In this document: one piece after another, positions 1-10,600 of the stretch
Layout of the letters: every line of letters begins with the position of its first letter
Position numbering within the stretch: position 1 is the first letter of the stretch
Source: CAYPJE01 sp964410945
GTDB lineage: Bacteria > Fidelibacterota > Marinisomatia > Marinisomatales > TCS56
DNA: 64,000 nucleotides
Direction of reading: 5' to 3'
NCBI GenBank assembly: GCA_964410945.1
Contig: CAYPJE010000005.1
Location: forward strand, 62,001 to 126,000
Translations under genes and position numbers: made by a program
Notes under the pieces: model-generated
Told to the model about the DNA's origin: nothing
Database searches by the model: none
The model's input: only the letters and a program-made list of their open reading frames with translations

Positions 1-45
1 CTTGCCCTGAAAGCATCTCGGGTGCGTTTTATCAATGATTGCAAA

Positions 46-783
46 TCAGTCATTGCGTTCTTTCAGAACCTGCTCAGCCCAGGCCAGTTCTTCTGGCGTG
101 TTGAGTCCCACCAATTCACGATAATCCGGAATTTTCACTGCCGATACCTTCTGACCCGCAGCAAGCAGCAGATTTATCATATCAGTGAGGTAACGCTCAC
201 CCGTTTCCCAATGTGGTTTTATCTGCGGTAAAAATTCAACCAGGCAATTGACATTAAATATGAAATGAGAGGACATATATTCACTGAGCGCCAGTTCTTT
301 CCTGTTGGCATCACGCGCTTCCACACATCTGACCAGAAGTTGATCATTGTTACGGATCACCCGGGCGTAGTGATATTCTTTTTCAAAAACTGCCGTTAGG
401 AAGGAACAGGTCGATTTAGTCACGACATGCGTTTCGATCAATTTTCTGATCGAGTCTGGTCGGATAAGAGGACTGTCACCCACAAAAATCAGTACTCTAT
501 CGAATTGACTAACCATATCCATGGCACATTCCACGGCATGGGCCGTTCCCAATAACTGTTCCTGGAATACATATGATAATTTATCACCTAACGCGGCTTG
601 TATCATTTCTGACTGGTAACCAACAACAACACCGATTTCATTTATTCCCGTTTCTTGGAGGGCATTGATCAAATGACAGATCAATTCCTGTCCAGCTAGA
701 GGTACCAGTGGTTTTGGAATTTCAGATCCCATCCGTGTTCCCCGGCCGGCAGCCAGCAACAATGCTGAAATCGGTTCAGCCAT
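46..783 (-). CDS. GlmU-like NTP transferase (sugar-1-phosphate nucleotidyltransferase)
   Basis: This 245-residue cytoplasmic protein has the fold I signature of the nucleotidyltransferase family. It shows LLLAAGRGTRMG near residue 8, PKPLVP near residue 23, a LLGTAHAV substrate loop, GDSPL near residue 97 and a YLTDMI segment late in the chain, all as in the pyrophosphorylase half of GlmU. The GlmU acetyltransferase beta-helix is missing, so it probably only activates a sugar phosphate (UDP-GlcNAc-type chemistry is the nearest match). I chose the ATG at 783; it overlaps the end of the upstream beta-glucosidase by 8 bases, which implies translational coupling. It is the last gene of the glycan-use operon. 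The sugar is not determined. Confidence 0.85.
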   Translation of the reverse strand: MAEPISALLLAAGRGTRMGSEIPKPLVPLAGQELICHLINALQETGINEIGVVVGYQSEMIQAALGDKLSYVFQEQLLGTAHAVECAMDMVSQFDRVLIFVGDSPLIRPDSIRKLIETHVVTKSTCSFLTAVFEKEYHYARVIRNNDQLLVRCVEARDANRKELALSEYMSSHFIFNVNCLVEFLPQIKPHWETGERYLTDMINLLLAAGQKVSAVKIPDYRELVGLNTPEELAWAEQVLKERND

Positions 784-2170
784 TTTTCCGGATAATTTCC
801 CGGTAGATTTCACTACCTGTCCGCAACTTTCTTTCCTGAGTTTGAAAGTCAACTGCATAAAGCCCGAATTTCATCGAATATCCCTCAGCCCACTCAAAAT
901 TATCCAGCAGACTCCAATAGAAATATCCGCGTATATCAACCCCCTCTTTAAGCGCCCGGTTCATGGCATAGATATAATGCCGGGTAAAATCAGCACGACG
1001 ATCATCTATTTCGTCGGCAATCCCGTTTTCAGTCACATAAACCGGCAGTCCGAGTGAACCGATCTCATGCAGGGCACGGTAAAAACCTTCCGGGTATATC
1101 GTGTAATCCATATCAGTGGAAGTTTCATTCGGACGCAGGCTGAATTCAAAAAATTCCCGTGGATCGGGCTTGAAATTGACAATCATATGGGAATAATAAT
1201 TCAGGCCGATGAAATCATTCGACCGGCAGGCGTCAAGATTGGTGTGACTAATATTGATCATTCCTGGGATAAACAATCTAAACCGCCCTGTATTCAGGAA
1301 ATCCAGGATGCCACCATTGAACACTCGATTCATGATCCACCCGGCCAGATTATCCAGTAAATGAAACTTTCGTTTTGGATCAAACTGGAAAATGTTTTTA
1401 ACCAGACCAATCCGGACCTCCGGTCCACCAGGCAATGCTTTTAATGCTTTGTATACCCGTACATGACTTTCCAGCAGATTGCACATTACCACCGCGGTAC
1501 GTTGAGGATCCTTAACACCAGGAGGCCAGCCACCCTGGAAATAACTCTGGGTGGCATAGACTTCGATTTCGTTGATGGTACACCAGTAATGTACAAGATC
1601 GGAAAATTCTGTGAATACTTTTTCACAGAATCTCACAAAACAATTGATATTACTCTCCTGTTCAAAAGCACCCTTCTCTTCGAACCAGATAGGATTTGTG
1701 AAGTGATGAAGGGTCAACATGGGCTCAAGTCCGGCAGTCCGCATCGCTTCAATCATCTTACGGTAATGCTCGATAGCTTTCTGGTCGAACTGACCTTCCT
1801 GCGGTTCGATTTTACTCCACTCCACCGAGAAGCGATAACCTTTACATCCCAGCTCATTCACCAGTCCAAAATCATCGGCAAAGCGGTCCCAATGTTCGCA
1901 GGCCGCACCTGATACATCATTGTTGAGAATATGCGGCCGGCCATCGGAAAATTTGGTCTGTTCCCATTGATACCAGTTATTGTTATCACAGCCTCCTTCA
2001 ACCTGGTGCGCTGCAGTGGAAGTGCCCCAAATGAATTCCGATGGGAAATCCAGATCAGCATAATCGATTTTGGACCAGTCCCAGTGGATTTCAGGATCGC
2101 GGCTACGAAAGAAAAGAATCAAAATGGTATAAATCAATCCGAACAGAATCAGGAACAACAAGTATTGCAT
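776..2170 (-). CDS. Glycoside hydrolase family 1 (beta-glucosidase/beta-glycosidase), membrane-anchored
   Basis: 464 residues. The catalytic domain begins near residue 42 (FPSEFIWGTSTAAHQVEGG) and carries the two GH1 glutamates: E201 in TINE, the acid/base, and E381 in VTENG, the nucleophile. WSLLDNFEWAEGY near the C-terminus forms the sugar-binding end. Unlike usual GH1 enzymes of about 450 residues, it begins with a hydrophobic helix at residues 3-22 followed by FRSR, so it is probably tethered to the inner membrane; which face it points to is not certain. GAGG-like spacing (GAGG, 5 bases before ATG) supports the start. It lies downstream of GH36 in the same operon, consistent with breaking down mixed oligosaccharides or glycosides. 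Confidence 0.93.
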   Translation of the reverse strand: MQYLLFLILFGLIYTILILFFRSRDPEIHWDWSKIDYADLDFPSEFIWGTSTAAHQVEGGCDNNNWYQWEQTKFSDGRPHILNNDVSGAACEHWDRFADDFGLVNELGCKGYRFSVEWSKIEPQEGQFDQKAIEHYRKMIEAMRTAGLEPMLTLHHFTNPIWFEEKGAFEQESNINCFVRFCEKVFTEFSDLVHYWCTINEIEVYATQSYFQGGWPPGVKDPQRTAVVMCNLLESHVRVYKALKALPGGPEVRIGLVKNIFQFDPKRKFHLLDNLAGWIMNRVFNGGILDFLNTGRFRLFIPGMINISHTNLDACRSNDFIGLNYYSHMIVNFKPDPREFFEFSLRPNETSTDMDYTIYPEGFYRALHEIGSLGLPVYVTENGIADEIDDRRADFTRHYIYAMNRALKEGVDIRGYFYWSLLDNFEWAEGYSMKFGLYAVDFQTQERKLRTGSEIYREIIRKNG

Positions 2171-2226
2171 TTGAACCTCGTGATTATTGCAGGGCTATTC
2201 TATAACACGCAGCGCAATACTGCGCA

Positions 2227-4446
2227 TCAACTATCCAGAAACTTGATTTCAACTGTTAATGGATATTGGTGTTTTAAAACGATTTTAATGCCACCATCCC
2301 AGGATTCAATATTAAGATTATCACCGTCTCCGGTTGCTCCTAGATAAGTGTATGGCTCTGGGACGCCGATCCATATCTGTCCACTGGTCTGTGAAAGTCC
2401 ATCAACTACAACAGTCAGGATCCCGGTTGCTGAACTGAAATCTTCCATAATTCTCCCGTCGCACAGCGCGGCGATATGCAGGTCGGTACCAATTACGGTC
2501 GGATATTTCTTGAATGGAGATACCTGGAATGCGCGACTGTGATGGGCGGTTAATTTAAAATCAGACATATCAGCCGGTTTTTGCTTCCAGAAATCAAATA
2601 TATAATTCCCCTCGCCGGAAAACGCTTCCGCCGGATCAAATGAGCTGGTGCGGTCATCCCAGTTGGTAAATGCCACTACCTGACGATCAGCACTGGAAAT
2701 TTTGAAAATATCCGGATATTCATTGGTGAACTGACCAACAGGGTATCCAGTTAATGGTGTTGGTGGCAGGACTTTTTTCAACAGCTGAATTCGACGCCGG
2801 CTGATTCTGGTCATATCATCACTCAGGAAAAGCATCCCACCTGTCATTCCCAACAGGGTCACCATGGTTTCGGTTTCCTCCAGTGTTAGACTGGTATTCC
2901 GGTCCCGTACCAACAGGCAATCAGGATCGTTAAGCCACAATTTCCGGTGTGTAAAATGGCGTTGTACATTATTCCGGAGGCTGCCTTTGGCCGATGGTAC
3001 GCCTACGCCCCTTCCAAGCCATTCCCAAAGCCGGTTATGCCAGGTCTCTTTCACATCTTCCGATACCCGCATTGCATCTACCAAACCAATGGAAGGCCCT
3101 ATTGGTGCTCCACACCCCAGGAGGAAACGGTCAGGGCCGATCGTATCACGAATAATCCTTAATCCATTGCGATAAATTTCAACCGGAGACAGGTCCTGCC
3201 GGAAACGCCGGCCGTTCCGCAGACCGGCAAAAATGAAATCAATCTTGAAGTAATCAAACCCAGCCTCGACCAGTTTTTCGAAAATATACCGAAGCCACTG
3301 CTCAACCTTTGGATTTGACAGGTCCAGTGCCACCGTGCGTGAATTCCAGGATGGATTATATCCACAATCTAGGGCCTTCCCTTTTGAATCCTTCTGAAAC
3401 CAGTCCGGTTGGGTTTTGAATAATTCGGAATTCCGGGCAACCATGAACGGGGCTAACCAGATGCCGGCTTTGAAGCCATGTGTTTTTATTTTACCAGCCA
3501 GTTTTTTAAGCCCCGAAGGAAATTTCTTATTGAGGTTCAACCAGTCTCCTACGGCAGTCTGATAGCCATCATCCAGTTGGACAAACTCGACTCCCAAGCT
3601 TGGTGACTGAGCTAACCGACTGGTATTGTTCAATATTTTTTCCTCACTGATCCTGGTGTAGAATTCGTACCAGGAACACCAGCCAACCGGACTTTTCTCT
3701 GGAAGCTGACCTACCATATTATGATTAAGTATGGTCATATACTGGTCCACCTGCCTGTCAGGGTCACCAACGGACACCAACAGTGGTTCGGTAACCAGCT
3801 CCTCATCGGGTTCGAGTTGCTTGCCGCCATAATCGAGGAAGGTAATCATCTGGGCCAAACCACGATTCCTGAGGAATACTTCTCCAAGTCCCGTCTCCTG
3901 CCTGGTGAATCCAAACAGAAGTGCCTGCTTCTCGGGATGGTTAAGCACTGAAAACAGGTGTGAAACTGATCCATCATCGCGCTTCCAGAAGGGTGAATCT
4001 ACATTCTGATTCATCAACGCAAATGATTTCATCCGCGGATATTGTTGGGTGGTGTCAGCCGGCAGTGGCCGGCACGGTGACCAGGACTGATACCCATGCT
4101 GATAGAATTTGTATTCCGCCAGGTCATCCCTGATATCTGCCAGGTCAAATGTTGCCGGGCTGATATTATGCAGGATTATATTCTTCCCGGAATTATTCCT
4201 GAGTTTCAGTGTGATCAGAACACCATCACCAACGATTTTCCAGATTAAGCGCAGTTTTATCTCTGAGGTTAATATTTCCCACCCATTTTTAACCGGCTCG
4301 AACTGTGAATTTGAGGTCTGTGGTATCTGTTCAGGTGGCAATTTTATGGTATAGTTGACATTGATTGTAAAAGGCAGTGCTCGTTTCCAAAGATCATTAA
4401 TAAAGAACAGATTCTGATTCAGGTCATATTCAATTTTTTTTGCCAT
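2227..4446 (-). CDS. Glycoside hydrolase family 36 (alpha-galactosidase)
   Basis: 739 residues. After a beta-sandwich N-terminal domain, the barrel shows GWCSWYEFYTRI near residue 256, VQLDDGYQ near 289, the nucleophile D403 in YFKIDF, CGAPIGPSIGLVDAMR near 445, and the acid/base D464 in RVSEDV. These are the hallmark positions of GH36 alpha-galactosidases. There is no signal peptide, so it acts in the cytoplasm on imported galactosides. An AGGAG sequence 6 bases before the ATG at 4446 decides the start over the TTG two codons earlier. The MFS gene ends 9 bases upstream. Related family activities, such as alpha-N-acetylgalactosaminidase, cannot be excluded. Confidence 0.93.
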   Translation of the reverse strand: MAKKIEYDLNQNLFFINDLWKRALPFTINVNYTIKLPPEQIPQTSNSQFEPVKNGWEILTSEIKLRLIWKIVGDGVLITLKLRNNSGKNIILHNISPATFDLADIRDDLAEYKFYQHGYQSWSPCRPLPADTTQQYPRMKSFALMNQNVDSPFWKRDDGSVSHLFSVLNHPEKQALLFGFTRQETGLGEVFLRNRGLAQMITFLDYGGKQLEPDEELVTEPLLVSVGDPDRQVDQYMTILNHNMVGQLPEKSPVGWCSWYEFYTRISEEKILNNTSRLAQSPSLGVEFVQLDDGYQTAVGDWLNLNKKFPSGLKKLAGKIKTHGFKAGIWLAPFMVARNSELFKTQPDWFQKDSKGKALDCGYNPSWNSRTVALDLSNPKVEQWLRYIFEKLVEAGFDYFKIDFIFAGLRNGRRFRQDLSPVEIYRNGLRIIRDTIGPDRFLLGCGAPIGPSIGLVDAMRVSEDVKETWHNRLWEWLGRGVGVPSAKGSLRNNVQRHFTHRKLWLNDPDCLLVRDRNTSLTLEETETMVTLLGMTGGMLFLSDDMTRISRRRIQLLKKVLPPTPLTGYPVGQFTNEYPDIFKISSADRQVVAFTNWDDRTSSFDPAEAFSGEGNYIFDFWKQKPADMSDFKLTAHHSRAFQVSPFKKYPTVIGTDLHIAALCDGRIMEDFSSATGILTVVVDGLSQTSGQIWIGVPEPYTYLGATGDGDNLNIESWDGGIKIVLKHQYPLTVEIKFLDS

Positions 4447-4455
4447 TACCAACTC

Positions 4456-5787
4456 CTAAGTCAGTTTTTCAGCTCGCTGTTCCATCAGATCATTCATTTT
4501 CTTAATGTCCCTGGGAAAGTATAATGCCATTACCAGCAGAATCACACCACAGAACAACCAGAATAAATTAGCAATATTGAATGCCCAGACCCGTCCGAAA
4601 CCGAGGATCAGCAAACTGATAATCACCGGCCCAAATCCCTTACCCAGGTCATCAGCCAGATTATATAATGAAAAGATTGAACCCCTTGTTTCCGGTGCAT
4701 TGACATTCAGCAGTATCGCCCGGACATTGGGGCCGGTAATTGAAATGGTAAAACCGGTAAAAAATCCAATCAGCATCGGCAGTGCCGTGGCTGGATTTTC
4801 CACCCCTGCCTGGCTTGGATAGTTGATCAGAATAGCCATTGGAATTATTCCCACCAGAGTGGATGTACCACTTAGTATCGGCAGATACTGTGGTTTGCGG
4901 TTATAGAACCAGTTCCCGGCCAGACCTCCGAAAAATGATCCGAAAATCGCCGCGGCACCGACCACCATTACAATCAAGGTTGCTGTCTCTACCGAAAATC
5001 CCTTTTCCTGTGAATAAAAATCATTCAGGAAAATGAAAAATACGCCCCATGGTACCGTTCCCGGTATTCCCTGAAGAAACACCAGCAGGTTGGTTTTGAT
5101 CTTGAAAATTTTCCGGTATTCCTGCCAGTTGATTCGTCGGGCATAGGCATGTCCCTGGGCGATCAAATCTTTAAGGCTATCCTCGGTTTTACCCCGTTCA
5201 GGTTCCTTAATAGTGAACAGGAATAAAGTACCCAGGAAAAAATTGGGGATAGCCACCAGAATGAACGGTAATTGCCAACCATGCTCGGGGCCGATAAATC
5301 CGGCTACCAATTGACCAACGGCGATACCCATCCCCTGGGCCAGGCCCAGCCAGCCGGCGGCAGCGGCCCGCGTCCGGTGGGAGAAATAGTCACCAACCAT
5401 GGAATATGTCAATGGCAAGGCACCACCAATACCAATACCGGTCAGTGCTCGCAGCCAGTACAACTGGGTATATGTTTCAGCAAAACCGGTCAACAGGCAG
5501 GGGATTTCACCGATCAGGATAACGATTGCGAACAGGTTGCGCCTGGAAATCAGATCAGTCAGATAACCGATTCCCAGCGAAACAACTCCCCCAAGAATCC
5601 AGAATACAAATGAGATATTTCCTCCCAATAGTACATCGCGCTGATTCCCATCGAATCCAAAATCATTGGCAATCTGGGTCAGATTGGGAGCCATCAGATT
5701 CTGATCGGCAAACAGAAACAGGTTGATTAATGCCAACAGGAACACTGCATACAGTTCTTTGCCCTTGAATTCCGTTTTTCTACCCAC
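4456..5787 (-). CDS. MFS transporter (probable sugar/oligosaccharide uptake)
   Basis: An integral membrane protein of about 443 residues with twelve predicted hydrophobic helices in two halves. It has the MFS loop GYLTDLISRR between helices 2 and 3 and GIGIGGALPLTYSMVGDYF around helix 4. A GGAGG stands exactly 6 bases before a GTG at 5787, which I take as the start (MGRKTEF...); ATG triplets at 5811-5817 lie in frame upstream but have no ribosome site. From 5787 the gene overlaps the end of GH13 by 8 bases, like another junction in this operon. Its position between three glycosidases suggests it imports their substrate; this is inferred from context only. Confidence 0.88.
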   Translation of the reverse strand: MGRKTEFKGKELYAVFLLALINLFLFADQNLMAPNLTQIANDFGFDGNQRDVLLGGNISFVFWILGGVVSLGIGYLTDLISRRNLFAIVILIGEIPCLLTGFAETYTQLYWLRALTGIGIGGALPLTYSMVGDYFSHRTRAAAAGWLGLAQGMGIAVGQLVAGFIGPEHGWQLPFILVAIPNFFLGTLFLFTIKEPERGKTEDSLKDLIAQGHAYARRINWQEYRKIFKIKTNLLVFLQGIPGTVPWGVFFIFLNDFYSQEKGFSVETATLIVMVVGAAAIFGSFFGGLAGNWFYNRKPQYLPILSGTSTLVGIIPMAILINYPSQAGVENPATALPMLIGFFTGFTISITGPNVRAILLNVNAPETRGSIFSLYNLADDLGKGFGPVIISLLILGFGRVWAFNIANLFWLFCGVILLVMALYFPRDIKKMNDLMEQRAEKLT

Positions 5788-7429
5788 CGGATACCTCCGC
5801 TTCAAATCCATCATCATTTAAAATCAAAACTTCATAGCCATTCAGCTCAAAATGCTGATCGTCAAATGTTACATTGTTTTCACAATGAGTTCCGAAAATC
5901 ACGCTCCAACTGCTATCCCGATCAAGCGAGATGGCCTGGTCCCGGCTGGAAAAATTCAACAGGATCAACAACCTTTGCTGCGCTGTGTATCTATAATAAG
6001 CCAGTACTTTCCGGTGCCAGTTGTTAATCAGTTCCAATTCGCCGCTGTGCAGTGCTTCTGTTTGATGGCGCAACCAGATCAGGTGCCGATAAAAATTGAA
6101 CAGCGAGTTTGGTTCGGCCGTTTGTGTTTCGACATTTTTCAAACGATAATCGGTATTAACCGGCAGCCAGGGATCACCGGAAGTAAAGCCAGCCCGCGGT
6201 GATTGATCCCATTGCATCGGCGCCCGGCAGGCATCCCGGCCCTTATATATCGGCCAGTAGCGCTTGCCCGGCGGATCAAGAATCTGCTTGCGGCTCAAGT
6301 AGATGTCTGACTGGCCGATTTCCTCACCATAATACAGTGTCGGGGTGCCCCGCAAGGTCAACAACATGGCAGCGGCAATCATGGCCCGATCCATTCCTTC
6401 CGTGCCACGTTCATAGCGTGAAAAATGGCGGTCCACATCATGGTTACTCAAAACATAGGTCGGCCAGGCCCAGTCCGGCAAATTGGTTTCCCATTTGATA
6501 ATTGCCTGGCGAAAATGATCGGCGCTCCATTTGGACGATAGAAAATCAAAATTGAATGCCAGATGCAGACCATCATCATTTTCCCCGTAGTACTCCAGGG
6601 CTTTCAGGTATTGGCCCTCGTCACTGGTCTCCCCCAGGAACATTCGCTCAGGATAGGAATCGATAATAGCGCGCATTTCCTTCAGTACGGTAAACATTTC
6701 CGGTTGGTCCCGGTCATAGATATGTTTCTGGCCCCAGAATCCATGGATCAATCCCAGGGGATTCAAGTTGAAGGGATTAGACCGATTCTGTTCATCTTTG
6801 AAAAACTGGTTATAAACATCCATCCGGAAACCATCAACCCCCCGGTCCAGCCAGAAGCGGATAACATCGTACAATTCTTCCCGGACTTCCGGATTGCGCC
6901 AATTCAAGTCTGGTTGTGATGGATCAAACATTGCCAGATAATACTGGCTGGTTTTTTGATCCCAACGCCAGGCTGGTCCACCAAAATAGCTGGCCCAGTT
7001 GTTGGGTGGTTTTCTATTCTTCCCGGGATGCCAGATATACCAGTCGCGCCGGGAATTATCTGTGGATGACCTTGATTCCTTGAACCAGGGATGCTGATCG
7101 GAGGTATGATTGAAAACCAGGTCCATTATAATCCTGATACCACGCTTATGTGCTTCATCCACCAGGGTCAGGAAAGTATCCAGTGTTCCGAAAAGCGGAT
7201 CGATATTGCAGTAATCCGATACATCATATCCGAAATCAGCCTGCGGCGAAGGATAGACAGGGCTCAACCAGATCGCATCTACACCCAATGAATGGCGTGT
7301 ACCATCATTAAGATAATCAAGTGAATCTATGATGCCCTGCAGATCACCGACACCATCCCCATTCGTATCCCGAAAACTGCGTGGATAGATCTGATAAATG
7401 ACTCCTGTTTTCCACCATATTTTTTTCAT
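5780..7429 (-). CDS. Glycoside hydrolase family 13 (alpha-glucosidase / oligo-1,6-glucosidase type)
   Basis: 549 residues, the usual length for the family, starting with the typical VIYQIYPRSFRDTNGDG. Conserved GH13 regions are visible: DLVFNH at 103-108, GFRMD with nucleophile D204, the acid/base E267 in FLGE, and NHD at 329-331 with the transition-state stabiliser D331. There is no signal peptide, so it is cytoplasmic and probably cleaves short alpha-glucosides. It is the first gene of a five-gene operon (GH13, MFS, GH36, GH1, nucleotidyltransferase); a good -35/-10 pair lies about 35 bases upstream. Trehalose-, sucrose- or maltose-specific subfamilies cannot be told apart by eye. Confidence 0.94.
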   Translation of the reverse strand: MKKIWWKTGVIYQIYPRSFRDTNGDGVGDLQGIIDSLDYLNDGTRHSLGVDAIWLSPVYPSPQADFGYDVSDYCNIDPLFGTLDTFLTLVDEAHKRGIRIIMDLVFNHTSDQHPWFKESRSSTDNSRRDWYIWHPGKNRKPPNNWASYFGGPAWRWDQKTSQYYLAMFDPSQPDLNWRNPEVREELYDVIRFWLDRGVDGFRMDVYNQFFKDEQNRSNPFNLNPLGLIHGFWGQKHIYDRDQPEMFTVLKEMRAIIDSYPERMFLGETSDEGQYLKALEYYGENDDGLHLAFNFDFLSSKWSADHFRQAIIKWETNLPDWAWPTYVLSNHDVDRHFSRYERGTEGMDRAMIAAAMLLTLRGTPTLYYGEEIGQSDIYLSRKQILDPPGKRYWPIYKGRDACRAPMQWDQSPRAGFTSGDPWLPVNTDYRLKNVETQTAEPNSLFNFYRHLIWLRHQTEALHSGELELINNWHRKVLAYYRYTAQQRLLILLNFSSRDQAISLDRDSSWSVIFGTHCENNVTFDDQHFELNGYEVLILNDDGFEAEVSGG

Positions 7430-7461
7430 TTTAATCGACCAATCAAAAATCAGATGTGTTG

Positions 7462-7490
7462 ATAATATTTTTCAATATCTTGGCTACCAA
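7462..7490 (-). promoter_or_regulatory. Candidate sigma-70-type promoter for the glycan operon
   Basis: Reading the minus strand, TTGGTA (7485-7490) and TATTAT (7462-7467) are 17 bases apart. Transcription would begin near 7455, giving a leader of about 25 bases before the GH13 ATG at 7429. Confidence 0.45.
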
Positions 7491-7544
7491 TCCCGGATAG
7501 TAGAATTTAGGTCGGAAAACCAATCATTATCGACTGCTTAGAAT

Positions 7545-7583
7545 GTAAAAAAAATGGCGGACAGATGAATCTGCCCGCCATTT
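7545..7583 (-). terminator. Rho-independent terminator after the sorted repeat protein
   Basis: Arms 7552-7566 and 7569-7583 form a 15-base stem with one G-U-type mismatch; on the minus strand it is followed by a run of eight T. It sits 27 bases after the stop of the 7610-11611 gene. Confidence 0.85.
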
Positions 7584-7609
7584 CAACCAGTAGGTTGGTT
7601 TTGGGAATG

Positions 7610-10600
7610 CTATTTCATTAGCATGAGTTTTCGTGTTTGCGAATAGGTTCCGGAGCGCATCTGCAACAGGTAAACACCACTTGCCTGTTGACCGGCATTC
7701 CAGGTGACTGAATGGATACCGGCTTCCCGGCTGTCATTAACCAGAGTAGCCACTTCTTCACCCAGCAGGTTGTAAACCTTCACCGTAACCAATCCGGCTT
7801 CGGGCAGGGCAAATTCAATCGTGGTGGACGGATTAAAGGGGTTGGGATAGTTTTGAGCCAAGGCATAGCTGTCCGGGATCATATTCTCATCACCGATTCC
7901 AACGGCAGAGGCTTCCACCTCGACTGAGAAATCACTCTCGTTGCCATTCTGGTCGGTGGCAGTCAGCAGATAATAATAGCTGGTACCACTGACAATTCCG
8001 TCGTCAAAGAACTTTGTATCGGTGGTAAAAGCAAATGGTTCGGTTGGTGTAAATCCACTTACTTCACCGCGATAGACGGAATAGTATTCCAGATCTTCAT
8101 CGGTCACCGGATCCCAGGCCAGATCAACAGCGGCACCATCATTGACAAAATTCGCCACCGGATTAAATGGAATTCCCGGGAACAGATTATCAATGGAATA
8201 GCCACCCATCCAGTTGGAATCATCGTAGATCATGGTACCCCAGTCGGTCAGGTAATGGGCCGTCACCAGGAATTCATTCCAGTAGGAATGATTCATTTCA
8301 GTCATGGCACTGGAATCATTCTTGGTGGGTGCAAAAGCAAAGTACTGATCCATTCCACGTGGTGGGACAGTAATTCCAGTATATGCCGGCATACCCCAAT
8401 CGTTCATCCTCCAGATACTGTAACCGGTCAGATGCCAGCCATCATCCGGTTGACCGGGTTCCCAACCCAGCTCGACCCAGCCGCCCTGGTCAGGGAAGAC
8501 ATCCTTAACCATAAACAGGTGGGGCGGACCGGATTGCAGTTTATCTATCTCAATGAAAACATCCAGTGTATCACCGGGGTGTGTTACAAACATATAGGTT
8601 TCAGACCAGTAATAACCATGAGCCCAGGCATCCATCCAGATTGTATCAGCCGGTACATCGATCATGAAGTAGCCATCGGGTCCGGTATAGGTATAATCAT
8701 GGAAATACCAGTTCCAGGCGTTGACCTCAGAACCGCCAACCGGTGTCTGGGTCTCGCGATCGAGAACCTGGCCGCGAATCACTGCATCCAGACTGATACT
8801 GCGTATATAAAAATCGTGGTATAAATCCGGAGTCTGTGAGTTGACAATTAAGTTGTCAGCCCAATCATCACTATAGCCTTCCTTGGTAACGTACATGTTG
8901 TAAACACCATAAGGAACATTGAAATGATAGTTACCATATTCATCGGTGTAAGTCATGTCACCGTAGAATTCACTGCCGAGATAAACTTCAACATCGGGAA
9001 TTCCACTGCGCAGGACTTCATCATAGACCGTACCGGATATGGTCCCATCCAATGAAGCAGGATCCAGGTAGAAATCACGCCAGATAAAGTCATCCAAGAT
9101 CGTTATGGAATCGATTTCAGAAGGATAGAACCCTTCGGCCATGGCCTGTATCTTGTATGTGCCGTTGGGAATACCCATATGATAGTATCCATCCTGGTTA
9201 ACGCCAGTAGACATCCAATAATCGTTATTCCAGATATCCACCCAGGCCATATCAGTAATCGGATAGCCATCATTGTCGTAGATATAGCCTTCCACACCAC
9301 TCACTTCTGGTGAGAGGGCAAAATCCATCCAGATCATCTGATCAGTGACTATGAGCGGTTGTGGTTCGGTAAACCAGTAGCCTTCACCACCGGCATTTAT
9401 GGCATAGTTACCGGGAGGTAATGGCAGGAAGAAATACCCATCTTCATCAGGGCCGGTACCGGCGTGGAAATCATAGTCATTCCAGACATCTATCCAGACA
9501 TTGTCATGCCAGGTGAGGGTGTCACCGGTAACAGCATTGGTGATGTACCCTTCCACACCACCGGGATAGACCTCCATATAAATATCTACGCCCGCAGAAT
9601 CGGATGGTACACACCAGGGATGATTCAGTATCACCGTCCCCGGGGGCAGTTCATCGCGATCCCAAATGTCAATGCTGTATCCGCAGTACTCGTCCAACAA
9701 ACTGCTGACACGCAATTCATAATTACCGTATTCATCGGTCTCGGCTTCGGTCCAGCCGGCCTCGCTCCAGGCACCCACCAGGATACCGCCATAGGGTGCA
9801 TATGAGCCATATCCATCACCCATGTAGACCGTACCACTGATAGTATTATCAGTCACGAGAACATCGAAATTCATCACGGCAGTATCCATATCGGCTATGT
9901 ATAGACATTGATCATGGGGTACGAGATAATCGGGAATCAAATCATCACCATCTAATCCAACACGATGCTGGCCTTCATTCAAACCAATAATATAATAGCC
10001 ATACTCATCGGTCGTGGCCGATTTATCACCACCTTCACCGTGCTCGCAGTATTCATCGGTCTTTTCGGCCCAGACATCCACTCCGGGGACCGGCACAGGA
10101 GCGAACCTGGTAGGATCTGCGCTGTATTCATAAACATAGCCTTCCACGGCGCTGGTTGGCTCAAGGAAGGTGAAATTATACGGGTCGGCCAGGTTACCGT
10201 CCACCAGCAGATCCTTGTACATCGTATCGGCGTACATACCGTCGGTGACATTGATGAAATCAAATGCACCGATATCATAGGTGCCATAATCCGGCAGCAT
10301 CAGCTGGTAGTTGCCTGATGTATCGGTCACCGTCATCCAGGAGTCAGCATCTTCCGTATCGCTTAACCAGCCGCCAATAATTATATTTGCATAAACCGGA
10401 CTCACCGAACCGGAAACGGAATAGGCCGAACCGATCGGATCGATATACAAACTTCCCACATCTGATCCACCGGCATCAACGGCCTGCAGCAGCAGGTTCA
10501 GGTTGGCTACGCGCATGGGGCCTTCATCATCGTCCGGACCGCCAAAGGTAATCACATATTCGCCATTGACCAGGCCGTCTTCATCTTCCATATCGCCATC

